Positions 34,231-43,717 of a stretch of 55,440 nucleotides of DNA are shown one piece after another. Position 1 is the stretch's first letter. Each line of letters begins with the position of its first letter. Source of the DNA: an uncultured Parvularculaceae bacterium. Its GTDB lineage: Bacteria > Pseudomonadota > Alphaproteobacteria > Caulobacterales > Parvularculaceae. Location of the stretch: positions 1 through 55,440 of the forward strand of contig CAMYLZ010000018.1 of assembly GCA_947259375.1 (NCBI GenBank). Reading direction: 5' to 3'. The translations under genes were made by a program, and so were the position numbers. Under the pieces are notes generated by a model. The model saw nothing but the letters and a program-made list of their open reading frames with translations. It made no database searches and was not told the origin of the DNA.

Positions 34231-35376
34231 TCACAGGGAATCGCTGGACCGGTACATGTCCTGATCGCGATGGACATGGGCGCTCATGACAATGCCGAAG
34301 CCGGCCATGATCGTCAGCATCACGGTGCCGCCATAGGAAACAAGCGGCAGCGGCACGCCGACCACTGGCGCGAGGCCCATCACCATGCCGGTATTAATCA
34401 ACACATAGAGCGTGAATGTCGCCACGACTCCGACCGTGGCGAGACGCGCAAAATGTAATTTCGCGCCCATGGCGATCGACAATCCGGTGATGATGACGGC
34501 GAGATAAGCCAGCAACAAGCCGATCGCGCCGACAAAGCCGAATTCCTCTCCGAAAATCGTGAAGATAAAGTCGGTTTGCATTTCGGGCAGGAATTTCAAT
34601 TGGCTTTGCGTGCCTTCCATATAGCCCTTGCCGTCGAGCCCGCCGGAGCCAAGCGCAATTTTCGATTGCAGCAGGTGATAGCCCTCGCCCAACGGATCGC
34701 GATCGGGATCGAGAAAAGTGAGAATGCGCTTGATCTGATATTCCTTGAGAATGTCGAAGCGATATGCGCCATACGCCGCCCCAATGCCGCCCAGCACGCC
34801 GGCAAAGCCGATGCGCCAGGAAAGGCCCGCCACGAAAACGATAATCGCGCCGGTCGCCGCGAGGAGCAGCGCGGTGCCGAGATCAGGCTGAATGAAGATC
34901 AGGCCGACCGGCGCGCCGATCATCAGCGCCGGTGGGATCAGATAGAGAAAATGCGAAACCTGCTCTGCCCGCAGGCCGTGATAATAACGCGCAAGGCCAA
35001 GAACGAGGCCGATTTTCATCGCCTCCGAGGGCTGGAATTGCATGCCGCCAAACTCGATCCAGCGCCGCGCGCCCATATTCACCTCGCCGATCAACGGCAC
35101 CGCCACCAGCGCGAGCAGCGCGGCGAAATAAACCGGATAAGCGAGCGACAACCAAAAACGGACCGGCACCAGCGCCGCCGCGACGAGCACGCCTAAGGCC
35201 GCCAGATAGCGCATGCCGTGCTTTATCGCCCAAGGCTGCCAATGGCCTTCGGCCACCGAGTAAAGCGTGATGACGCCGGCGCCGGCGATAATCGTCAGCA
35301 GAATGATCAATGGCCAGTGAAGACGCGAGAGCTTGTCGCGAATACCGCGCCGCCGGCCGGGAAGGATGATCGACAT
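34231..35376 (-). CDS. rodA: Rod-shape-determining peptidoglycan glycosyltransferase RodA
   Basis: 381 residues, ten membrane helices, SEDS family. Diagnostic segments: GARRWIEFGGMQFQPSEAMK, FIQPDLGTALLLAATG, LPEMQTDFIFTIFGEEFGFV (with the catalytic-loop acidic residue region) and GVPLPLVSYGGTVMLTIMAG. RodA polymerises glycan strands for cell elongation with PBP2. Last gene of the mre operon; starts 6 bp after the mrdA stop. Nothing unusual. Confidence 0.97.
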   Translation of the reverse strand: MSIILPGRRRGIRDKLSRLHWPLIILLTIIAGAGVITLYSVAEGHWQPWAIKHGMRYLAALGVLVAAALVPVRFWLSLAYPVYFAALLALVAVPLIGEVNMGARRWIEFGGMQFQPSEAMKIGLVLGLARYYHGLRAEQVSHFLYLIPPALMIGAPVGLIFIQPDLGTALLLAATGAIIVFVAGLSWRIGFAGVLGGIGAAYGAYRFDILKEYQIKRILTFLDPDRDPLGEGYHLLQSKIALGSGGLDGKGYMEGTQSQLKFLPEMQTDFIFTIFGEEFGFVGAIGLLLAYLAVIITGLSIAMGAKLHFARLATVGVVATFTLYVLINTGMVMGLAPVVGVPLPLVSYGGTVMLTIMAGFGIVMSAHVHRDQDMYRSSDSL

Positions 35377-35382
35377 CGCGCC

Positions 35383-37326
35383 CTACCCTTCTTGCAGTCC
35401 CGGCGCGCGCGCCAGCGCTCGCGGATCGAACGGCGTTCGCGATGCCGGGTCTTTTGCCGCAACCGCTTTCATGATGTCGCGTGCTTTCGGCCCCGCCGCG
35501 CGCGAGCCGCCAATGCCATGCTCGACAAGCACCGAACAGGCGTAACGTGGATTCTCATAAGGCATGAACGAAATGAAAAGCGCATGGTCGCGGCGCGCCC
35601 AAGGGAGTTGTTCGGGTTTTGTCAGGCCCCTCGCCCGTTCTTCATTGGTGATGCGATAGAGTTGACTGGTTCCGGTTTTACCGGCCATTTGCCAGTCAGG
35701 GTCTTCGATACGCGAGCGCGCCGCCGTGCCATACTCATTGACGACAGCGTTCATGCCGGCGCGGGCGACGGCAAGATGTGCAGGATCGACGTCGATCAGC
35801 GGCGCTTGCGGCGGCGGCAAAACGAGATCGCCAACAGCGCGCACCAGACGCGGGCGCACCGCTCGGCCGGTGGCGACGCGGGCGGTCATTACAGCGAGCT
35901 GTAGCGGCGTCGCGGTGACAGCGCCTTGCCCGATGATCGCCGACAACGTTTCACCCTGGAACCATGTCTGGTTTTCAGGATTGCCCGCATAATAGGCGCG
36001 CTTCCATTCGCGCGACGGCACAACGCCGCCTTTCTGGCCGGAAACCCCTAGCTCGTAAGTTTGGCCAAGCCCGAAACGTTTCGCCACATCGGCCAACACA
36101 TCAATGTCGAGTGACTTGGCGATCTCGTAATAATAGGTGTCGCAGGAATGCTTGAGCGAGCCTTCCATATTGACCGTGCCGTGCCCGCCGGCCTTCCAGC
36201 AATGGAAATAGCGATTGCCGTACCACATCTTGCCGCGGCAATAGACAGTTTCGTTCGGCTTGTGTCCGGCCTCCTGCGCAGCAATTGCGCTCAGGACTTT
36301 GAAGGTCGAGCCTGGCGGATAGGCGCCGGTTAGCGCCTTGTTCAAAAGCGGCTTATACGGACTTTCATTGAGCTCGCGCCAAAGCGCCGGATCGATGCCA
36401 ACATTGAAGTCATTGGGGTTGAAGGCAGGCGTTGACGCAAGCACCAGAATATCACCGGTAATAACGTCCATCACCACCGCTGCGGCGCTTTGCACATCCT
36501 GCTCGACGCCTGGAATGGGTTCGGCCAGCACCTTCATCGCATGGGTCTGGAGTTCCGCGTCAATCGTCAGCGTCAACGGCTTGCCTTGCGCCGGCGGCTT
36601 CGCCGTGTCGGCAAGTTCCTCAATCACCCGGCCATGCGCGTTGATCTTGACATTCATCGAGCCAGCAGCGCCGCGCAACTCACTCTCATAGGTGCGCTCC
36701 AGCCCCTCGCGGCCGATCTTGAATCCAGGCTGGCGCAACAGCACCCGGTCCGCATCGGTTTTTTCCGCCGCCAGATCGCGCTCGGTCACGGCGCCTACAT
36801 AGCCTATGACAAAAGCCGAGGCCGGCCCGAACGGATAGTCACGGGTTTCGCCCACATCCGGCAACACGCCGCCAAGATGCGGAAGCTGGAAATTGATCCG
36901 CGAGAATTCTTCCCAGGTGAGATTGTCGGCGACCTGCACCGGCGTAAAGGCGCCGCGACGGCGAATCTCGCGCATGATGCGCGCGCGCCGATCGTCGCTG
37001 ACCGGCGTGATTTGCGCGATCTTGTCGAGCGCCGCATCCACATCGCGCGCCTGTTCCGGCACCAGCAGGATACGGAAGTTCTTGCGGTTCGACGCCAGCG
37101 GCGCGCCGAATCGGTCAACGATTTCGCCGCGCAATGGCGTCAGCACCCGGCGATTGAACTGGTTTTCCTGCGCAAGGTCGAGATATTTTTGATGATTGGC
37201 AATCTGTAGCTGGTAAAGCCGCCCGGCGATCCCGGCGAATAACAGGCTGACGCCGCCGCCCAACAGCACGGTGCGTCGGGAAACGACTTCCTGGCGTTCG
37301 GGATCATGGGCGCCGAAACTGACCAT
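35383..37326 (-). CDS. mrdA: Penicillin-binding protein 2 (elongation transpeptidase)
   Basis: 647 residues. N-terminal membrane anchor (about 17-40) preceded by an SRRTVLLGG stretch that resembles a twin-Arg motif but is common in alphaproteobacterial PBP2. Pedestal/dimerisation domain about 60-245, transpeptidase about 250-620. Active-site motifs: S340-T-F-K343 in YPPGSTFKVL, S394-C-D in LKHSCDTYYY, and K-T-G in MAGKTGTSQLY. Cys363 and Cys376 flank the active-site lid, where other PBP2s bind zinc. Cross-links peptidoglycan with RodA. Starts 3 bp after mreD. Confidence 0.97.
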   Translation of the reverse strand: MVSFGAHDPERQEVVSRRTVLLGGGVSLLFAGIAGRLYQLQIANHQKYLDLAQENQFNRRVLTPLRGEIVDRFGAPLASNRKNFRILLVPEQARDVDAALDKIAQITPVSDDRRARIMREIRRRGAFTPVQVADNLTWEEFSRINFQLPHLGGVLPDVGETRDYPFGPASAFVIGYVGAVTERDLAAEKTDADRVLLRQPGFKIGREGLERTYESELRGAAGSMNVKINAHGRVIEELADTAKPPAQGKPLTLTIDAELQTHAMKVLAEPIPGVEQDVQSAAAVVMDVITGDILVLASTPAFNPNDFNVGIDPALWRELNESPYKPLLNKALTGAYPPGSTFKVLSAIAAQEAGHKPNETVYCRGKMWYGNRYFHCWKAGGHGTVNMEGSLKHSCDTYYYEIAKSLDIDVLADVAKRFGLGQTYELGVSGQKGGVVPSREWKRAYYAGNPENQTWFQGETLSAIIGQGAVTATPLQLAVMTARVATGRAVRPRLVRAVGDLVLPPPQAPLIDVDPAHLAVARAGMNAVVNEYGTAARSRIEDPDWQMAGKTGTSQLYRITNEERARGLTKPEQLPWARRDHALFISFMPYENPRYACSVLVEHGIGGSRAAGPKARDIMKAVAAKDPASRTPFDPRALARAPGLQEG

Positions 37327-37329
37327 CGC

Positions 37330-37842
37330 TTACGCCTCCACCAGAACGCGGCGGTGCAACTCGCCAAATACGATAGCGAATACCGGATAGATCAACACAG
37401 TGGCGATCAATTGCAGCGCCAATGCGCCGACCGGAAGCAGCGCGCCTGACATCAAACTCATCACGAGCCACAAGATAAGCCCTGCGCCAAGCGAGGCCAA
37501 GGCGAATCCGATCCACACCACTTTTTGTTCGCGGCCGAGGAAATAGGCGCGCTGGGACAGCACGATGAACTGGGTCGCGAGATAAACCGCCGGCCACAGG
37601 CCCAGCGGACCGCCGGTCAAAAGATCCTGCAACAGGCCGATCAGGAATACGCTGACGGACGGCATCAGGTCGGGCCCGTAAACCGTCCAGAAAAACACGA
37701 TCACCAGCGGAATGATCGGCGTTGGCGCAAGCCCTTCGAACAGCCGAACCGGCGCCGCCAGCAAAATAACGCCGAAAACGCCGAGCAGCGTCGGCGTGAT
37801 CGCCCGCATCAGCCGCAGAAGGTTTTCCGCGCGATAACCCAT
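37330..37842 (-). CDS. mreD: Rod shape-determining protein MreD
   Basis: 170 residues, five or six membrane helices. Recognised by LLQDLLTGGPLGLWPAVYLA (the conserved loop of MreD) and by position between mreC and mrdA, with gaps of 4 and 3 bp. It is an integral inner-membrane component of the MreBCD elongasome. Sequence conservation in this family is low, so context carries much of the identification. Confidence 0.93.
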   Translation of the reverse strand: MGYRAENLLRLMRAITPTLLGVFGVILLAAPVRLFEGLAPTPIIPLVIVFFWTVYGPDLMPSVSVFLIGLLQDLLTGGPLGLWPAVYLATQFIVLSQRAYFLGREQKVVWIGFALASLGAGLILWLVMSLMSGALLPVGALALQLIATVLIYPVFAIVFGELHRRVLVEA

Positions 37843-37846
37843 CGCC

Positions 37847-38761
37847 CTAGCCTTCCGCCGGCGCTTCGGCGCTCGCCTCTGCTTCGCTTTCGGCGGATGC
37901 GCTCTCGCCGCCGGCGTCTATTTCGGGGAACGCGTAATTGATCACCCGCACCATGCGCGTGCGTGAATAATTCGCATAAAGATTAACAATGATCTCACCC
38001 TTGCGCTCGCCGCTGACAATGCCGACGGGCAGGCCGCGCGGCAGCGCCCCGCCGGCGCCGGAAGTCAATACGCGCTGCCCCGGCGCGGTTTCCGCCTCTT
38101 CGGCGCGCGCCGTAAAACTGATCGCCGGCATGCTGCGCGTATTGCCGACGAGAATGCCTTCGACATCGGCGCCTTCCACATAAACGGGCACGCGGCTTTG
38201 AATATCCGTCAGGAGAAGAACCCGAGACGCCGAACCGCCGGCTTCAACGATGCGCCCGACGAGCCCGTGATTGTCGACCACCGCCTGGCCGACCTCGATA
38301 TTGCTCGACCGGCCTGCATTGACGATCATCGAGCGCGCAAAGGCGTCATTAGCCTCGCCAATGACAAAGGCGGTAATTGGCTGGGCGCCCGGCGGCGCGC
38401 GATACCCTTCGAGCGCTTCAAAACTCGCCACCGTCTCACGCAGTTCCAGCGCTTCGGCCATCCACTGGCGCAGTTCCGCATTTTCCGCACGCAGCGCCCG
38501 GTTTTGTTCCATGACGTTGAAATAATCGCCAATCGAACCGGCCATATTGTTGACCGCGTTAATCGGTCCGGCGAACAGCATCAGCACCGGCGAAGCGGCG
38601 TCCATCACGCCTTCGCGCGCCTTTTTGAATACGGATGCTTGCGCAGAATAAAGGCTGGACAGGAGCAGCAGCACCGAGACCAGCATGAGCAGGATCAGAT
38701 TGAAGCGTGAATGCGCCCTACGCCCCAGCCCTTCACGACGATCCTGACCTAAAAATTCCAT
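37847..38761 (-). CDS. mreC: Rod shape-determining protein MreC
   Basis: 304 residues: cytoplasmic N-tail, membrane helix about 24-42 (ILLMLVSVLLLLSSLYSA), coiled coil about 70-105 (NRALRAENAELRQWM), then a two-domain beta region (AFVIGEANDAFARSMIVNAG, VVDNHGLVGRIVEAGGSASR, VLLLTDIQSRVPVYVEGADV). The acidic Ala/Glu-rich tail is of no recognised function. MreC is the periplasmic scaffold of the elongasome and activates PBP2. GGAG lies only one base before the ATG, an unusually short spacing. It is separated from mreB by 99 bp, the largest gap in the operon. Confidence 0.95.
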   Translation of the reverse strand: MEFLGQDRREGLGRRAHSRFNLILLMLVSVLLLLSSLYSAQASVFKKAREGVMDAASPVLMLFAGPINAVNNMAGSIGDYFNVMEQNRALRAENAELRQWMAEALELRETVASFEALEGYRAPPGAQPITAFVIGEANDAFARSMIVNAGRSSNIEVGQAVVDNHGLVGRIVEAGGSASRVLLLTDIQSRVPVYVEGADVEGILVGNTRSMPAISFTARAEEAETAPGQRVLTSGAGGALPRGLPVGIVSGERKGEIIVNLYANYSRTRMVRVINYAFPEIDAGGESASAESEAEASAEAPAEG

Positions 38762-38860
38762 ACTCCACGACGTAAATCCGTTGGCGCGCGGCGTCCAGAT
38801 CGCTGATGCGCCTTATTTTGGCGCGCCCTGTTCTCCCCCGCGTCTCGTTCTAGCACAGCC

Positions 38861-39907
<1,047 letters not shown>

Positions 39908-39944
39908 TTATCCTATAGGTGTGTGCCGAACTGCACCGAAGGTC

Positions 39945-39973
39945 TTATCCTTAATGGGTTCCTAAATCGTCAA
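39945..39973 (-). promoter_or_regulatory. Probable mreB operon promoter with CtrA-like box in the spacer
   Basis: Read on the minus strand: -35 TTGACG (39968-39973), 17-bp spacer, -10-like GGATAA (39945-39950). Within the spacer, TTAG-N7-TTAA (39951-39965) matches 7 of 8 positions of a CtrA box. The start codon is 44 bp downstream. Confidence 0.55.
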
Positions 39974-40092
39974 CAAACCGGCGTCATTCGCGCGGTTTTT
40001 TCATTCTGCGACAGCGCGCCGGCATTTACGCCTTAGCAAGATTCTCTCGGCCATTGGGGAGGATGCGGATTTCGCCCCCCGCCCAAGCCGTC

Positions 40093-40857
40093 CTAACCGC
40101 TCTCGCCTTGGCGAATCCGCCGGTAGATCCAGCGCACAAGCAATAGAAACCCAAGCCAGCCGGCGACGATCGCGGCGATCACCGCCATGTCCAGCGGCTC
40201 GCGGCTGGTGAAAAACTCGAGCGCGCCGCCGACGCCCTCTTTCAGCCGGTCCGCATCCTGGGTGAATGCCGCCAGCAAGGCCACCACCGCGATTTTCGGG
40301 ATAATGCCGAGCCCGGTCCCGGCCCAGAATTTCCAGATTGGAATATGCGCCGCGCCTGCTGCGGCATTGACGACGATGAATGGCGCGGACGGCACGACGC
40401 GCACCAGCCCGCTGGCGAGAATACCGTGATCGCCGATGAGGTTGATGGTTTTTTGCACCCGCTCGCTGCCGATGCGGCGAACCCATCGCCCGCCGAGAAA
40501 ATGCCCGAGCCCGAAAGTCAGCGTGGCGCTCGCCATGGTCGCCGCCCAGGCGTAAAACGCGCCATTTTTCGGGCCAAAGACGATCACCGTCGCGGTAATC
40601 AGCAGAATTTGTGGAAAGCCGGTAAGCGCCAGAAAAGCAAAAATCGACACAACGCCAAGGATCGCGAATGGCGATTCCGCCGCTTCCGACAAGAGGCGGC
40701 TGATCTCGCCTTCCTTTTCAAGGTGGAGCCATTGCTGCCCATAGGCGAGCATCAAGACCACAAAAATCAGCAGAAGAACCGACACGGCAAGCGAAGTGAT
40801 CGCCTTCGCGTCCATGGAGTTCAAAAAGCGCCCTAACCGGCGCAAAAACTCGACCAT
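40093..40857 (-). CDS. TVP38/TMEM64 (VTT-domain) membrane protein
   Basis: 254 residues, about six membrane helices. The VTT domain spans about 60-215, with FAFLALTGFPQILLITATVI and the family core VRVVPSAPFIVVNAAAGAAH plus FWAGTGLGIIPKIAVVALLA. VTT/DedA-superfamily proteins act in lipid scrambling or flipping in eukaryotes and some bacteria; the bacterial TVP38 role is not settled. Monocistronic on the minus strand, 191 bp upstream of mreB. It is a candidate envelope lipid handler given its neighbours (inference). Confidence 0.9.
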   Translation of the reverse strand: MVEFLRRLGRFLNSMDAKAITSLAVSVLLLIFVVLMLAYGQQWLHLEKEGEISRLLSEAAESPFAILGVVSIFAFLALTGFPQILLITATVIVFGPKNGAFYAWAATMASATLTFGLGHFLGGRWVRRIGSERVQKTINLIGDHGILASGLVRVVPSAPFIVVNAAAGAAHIPIWKFWAGTGLGIIPKIAVVALLAAFTQDADRLKEGVGGALEFFTSREPLDMAVIAAIVAGWLGFLLLVRWIYRRIRQGESG

Positions 40858-41190
40858 ACTTTGTTCGCCGTTCCCGCTTCACGCTGAACCGGCCGCGTTT
40901 CGCGTCCCCCTCGCAAAAGCGCATCCGGCGCGCTGGCCGGGTAATCTGCGCCAGCGCCCATTTTGTCACCCTGGACCGATGAAACGCCCCCGTTCCGGTC
41001 CGCCCTTGGGCAAAATGCTTAACGCGCTCACCTGGCGATAGCAATCGCCCGCCTCGCGGCGAAGTGCGATTCACCCGCTTTTGCCCGTCCCGGATTTGCT
41101 TCAAGCAGTCAAAAAGTCCACCATGAGCCCGGTGGGGCGGCCGGCTGAACTGGGGAGTTTGGACGGCAGGTGCGTTGTGGGGTTTTCAAC
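40858..41190. other. 333-bp intergenic region between VTT gene and lysozyme-like gene
   Basis: No credible gene. It must hold promoters for the two divergent genes. The only clear structure is a 6-bp hairpin, GGCGAT (41034-41039), AGCA, ATCGCC (41044-41049). A 128-codon minus-strand frame crossing into the VTT gene is Arg-rich and has no family features. Confidence 0.6.
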
Positions 41191-41838
41191 ATGCGTATCC
41201 GATTGATCATATGGATCATGATTTTTGCGCTCGGGCTGCTTGTCGGCGACCGTTACGGGTTGCCGGGCGGCGTCGCGCGCATGGCTGAGCCGGCGTTCCG
41301 CACGGTCGAGGGATGGTTCGGCGGGCTTGGCGAACCGATCCCGGACGCCGGCGACGCCGCCAGCGACAAAGCCCCATCGCCGGCAAGCGCCGCCGCCGCC
41401 AATGCCGGTCTTCGGATGAACGCTGCAGGTTTGCAGATCATCAAGGAGAGCGAAGGCCTGCGGCTCGAAGCCTACAATCTCAATGGCCAATGGCTGATCG
41501 GTTACGGCCATTCGCGCACTGCGAAGCGCGGCATGACCATCACCGGCCAGCAAGCCGATCAATTACTGCGCGACGATGTGCGTGCGTCCGAAGACGCCGT
41601 GCGCCGCATGGTCAAAGTCGCGGTCAATGATAACCAGTTTTCCGCCATGGTTTCCCTCGCCTACAATATGGGCGCTGGCGGCTTTTCACGGACATCCGTC
41701 CTTTCACGGATCAATAAGGGCGACTATCCGGGGGCGGCGGATGCATTCCTCAACCACAATAAGGGCGGCGGCCGCGTCATCGAGCACTTGACCCATCGTC
41801 GCGAGAAAGAACGCGCATTGTTTTTAACGCCCGCCTAA
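41191..41838 (+). CDS. Membrane-anchored GH24 lysozyme-like protein with altered active site
   Basis: 215 residues from ATG 41191 (GTGGGG upstream; a GTG at 41170 would add 7). N-terminal helix 4-19 anchors or exports it, then a Pro/Ala linker, then a phage T4-type lysozyme domain from about 75. The catalytic Glu88 is present (ESEGLRLEAY), but the T4 Asp20 region reads N-L-N (96-98) and the Thr26 position is Leu102 (QWLIGYGHS), so two of three active-site residues are gone. NDNQFSAMVSLAYNMGAGGF and NHNKGGGRVIEHLTHRREKE are standard GH24 blocks. This recalls SpmX-type muramidase domains of Caulobacterales, which bind rather than cut. Overlaps miaA (convergent) by 4 bp. Confidence 0.85.
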   Translation: MRIRLIIWIMIFALGLLVGDRYGLPGGVARMAEPAFRTVEGWFGGLGEPIPDAGDAASDKAPSPASAAAANAGLRMNAAGLQIIKESEGLRLEAYNLNGQWLIGYGHSRTAKRGMTITGQQADQLLRDDVRASEDAVRRMVKVAVNDNQFSAMVSLAYNMGAGGFSRTSVLSRINKGDYPGAADAFLNHNKGGGRVIEHLTHRREKERALFLTPA

Positions 41839-42743
41839 AGCCCGGCGAGAATCCCGCGCGCCGCAGCGTCTGCGCTCTCCGACCGCGGCCAGTCATTCGC
41901 CTGATTGCGAAACCAGGTGAGCTGGCGTTTGGCGAAACGCCGCGTCACCTGTTGCAAGGCGGCGAGCGTTTCCGCCCGGGTCGCCTCGCCAGCGAGAAAC
42001 GCGCTGATTTCCGGCACGCCCAGCGCCTTCATGACCGGCAGGGACGGATCGAGCTTGCGCGCGACAAGCGCTTTGACTTCCTCGACGGCGCCCTCGCCGA
42101 GCATTGCTTCCGCGCGCGCATCGCAGCGGGCGTAAAGCGTCTCACGGTCGGGCGCGATCACAATCCGCGCGGCGACATTTTCGATCAAGGGCGCACGCGG
42201 CTGGTTCTGGAAATAGGAAAGCGGCTTGCCAGTCGCTTCATGAATTTCCCAGGCGCGGATCAGGCGTTGCGCATCGCCTTCGGGCAAATGCGCCATGGCG
42301 GGGTCGCGCAAAATGACCTCCGCCCGGAACGCCGCCGGACCGATCTCTTCACGCCGCGCCGTTGCGCGCGCGCGGATTTCCGCCGGCGCCGCGGGAACCG
42401 GCGACAGCCCTTGTTCCAGCGCGCGGAAATATAGCCCGGTGCCGCCGACTACGATGGCGGACTTTTCTCTCCCCAGAATGCCGCCGACCGCATCCGCGGC
42501 AAGCCGCGCCCAGCGCCCGGCGGAACAGCGCTCCGCGCCATCGAGCGCGCCGTAAAGATAGTGCGGAACGGCGCGCTCATCCTCCGGCGACGGGCGCGCG
42601 GTCAGGATGCTAAGATCGGCATAAACCTGCATGGCGTCGGCATTGACGATTTCCGCCGAAATCGCACGCGCAATTTCAAGCGCCGCCGCCGACTTGCCCG
42701 AAGCGGTTGGCCCTGCAATAAAGATCACGCTTGCGTCGCTCAT
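41835..42743 (-). CDS. miaA: tRNA dimethylallyltransferase
   Basis: 302 residues. P-loop GPTASGKS (11-18), substrate motif NADAMQVYADLSILTARPS, VGGTGLYFRAL and the C-terminal FAKRQLTWFRNQ. MiaA adds a dimethylallyl group to A37 of tRNAs that read codons beginning with U. The start codon is only 18 bp from the divergent serB start, so any promoter must lie within serB or the mRNA has a very short leader. Its 3' end overlaps the GH24 gene by four bases. hfq/hflX, frequent miaA neighbours, are not here, though hflKC are 2.5 kb away. Confidence 0.96.
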   Translation of the reverse strand: MSDASVIFIAGPTASGKSAAALEIARAISAEIVNADAMQVYADLSILTARPSPEDERAVPHYLYGALDGAERCSAGRWARLAADAVGGILGREKSAIVVGGTGLYFRALEQGLSPVPAAPAEIRARATARREEIGPAAFRAEVILRDPAMAHLPEGDAQRLIRAWEIHEATGKPLSYFQNQPRAPLIENVAARIVIAPDRETLYARCDARAEAMLGEGAVEEVKALVARKLDPSLPVMKALGVPEISAFLAGEATRAETLAALQQVTRRFAKRQLTWFRNQANDWPRSESADAAARGILAGL

Positions 42744-42761
42744 GAGGTCGTCCGTACCCGT

Positions 42762-43649
42762 ATGACTGATATTCTATCCATTATCGCCAATCCGGCCAAA
42801 CAGGCGATCGATCAATCGCTTCTCGACCGCCTGATAGGGGCCGTCAAGGGTGCGAACCTGACGGAGCTGGGGGCTGGCGTCGCCTATGATATCGGGCTTT
42901 CGAATGCGCCCGGCCTAGATGGACTGCAACAGGCGGCCCGCATCGCCAAGGATGCCGGGCTCGACATCAATCTGGTGGCGCGCGCCAACCGCCGCAAGAA
43001 GCTCCTCATTGCGGATATGGATTCGACGATCATCGAGCAGGAATGCATCGACGAGCTTGCCGAATTCGCCGGCAAGCGCGCCGAGATCTCCGATATTACC
43101 GAACGTGCCATGCGCGGGGAGCTCGACTTTGAAGCCGCCCTGAAAGAACGCGTCGCCATGCTGAAAGGCCTCGATGTCGGCGTTTTGCAGGAAACATTCG
43201 AAAAACGGATTTCACTGACGCCCGGCGCGAAAACGCTGGTCGAAACCATGAACGCCGCCGGCGCGCTCACCGCCCTCGTCTCCGGCGGCTTCACGTTTTT
43301 TACCGGCCGGGTGGCGGAACGGACAGGGTTTCAATTCAACCAGGCGAATGAGCTGTTGGTTGCGGATGGGCGCCTCACTGGCGCGCCGGCGGACCCCATT
43401 CTCGGGCGAGAAGCAAAAGAACAGGCGCTCATCCGCCTTGCCGCCGAACGCAAGATCGGTCTTGCCGATACGCTCGCCGTCGGCGATGGCGCCAATGACC
43501 TGCTGATGCTCGCCCGCGCCGGGCTCGGCGTCGCCTTCCGGGCAAAGCCTGCCGTCGCCGAAGCCGCGCAAGCGCGCATCGACCACGGCGACCTCACGGC
43601 GCTGTTATATCTGCAAGGTATTCCGCAGACGGAATTTGCAAAAGAGTGA
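42762..43649 (+). CDS. serB: Phosphoserine phosphatase
   Basis: 295 residues from ATG 42762. N-terminal ~75-residue regulatory-type region, then a HAD phosphatase core: IADMDSTIIEQECIDELAEF with nucleophile Asp85 and acid Asp87, Ser/Thr motif II LVSGGFTFFTGRVAERTGF, motif III Lys in GREAKEQAL and motif IV VGDGANDLLMLARAGLGVAF. Final step of serine biosynthesis. Divergent from miaA with 18 bp between start codons and only a distant GAGG (42744-42747) as ribosome site. Convergent with degP across a long hairpin. Confidence 0.96.
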   Translation: MTDILSIIANPAKQAIDQSLLDRLIGAVKGANLTELGAGVAYDIGLSNAPGLDGLQQAARIAKDAGLDINLVARANRRKKLLIADMDSTIIEQECIDELAEFAGKRAEISDITERAMRGELDFEAALKERVAMLKGLDVGVLQETFEKRISLTPGAKTLVETMNAAGALTALVSGGFTFFTGRVAERTGFQFNQANELLVADGRLTGAPADPILGREAKEQALIRLAAERKIGLADTLAVGDGANDLLMLARAGLGVAFRAKPAVAEAAQARIDHGDLTALLYLQGIPQTEFAKE

Positions 43650-43654
43650 GTCGA

Positions 43655-43713
43655 GAGTAGAGCGTAGCGAATGGAAATCGAAACAGATCGTTTTCATTTG
43701 CTAAAGACTACTC
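43655..43713. repeat. Long imperfect cruciform between serB and degP
   Basis: Nested inverted repeats: outer GAGTAG (43655-43660) with CTACTC (43708-43713), inner 13-base arms TAGCGAATGGAAA (43665-43677) and TTTTCATTTGCTA (43691-43703), which pair fully if two G-U wobbles are allowed. The 13-base loop begins TCGAAACAG. More AT-rich than the genes on each side. It may be a bidirectional terminator for the convergent genes or a small mobile palindromic repeat; I saw no second copy in the window. Confidence 0.65.
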
Positions 43714-43717
43714 GCGA

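Noticed and set aside
35383-37326. Tat signal on PBP2 (SRRTVLLGG)
   Set aside because: The hydrophobic segment lacks a cleavage site and acts as a membrane anchor; similar Arg pairs are common in alphaproteobacterial PBP2.
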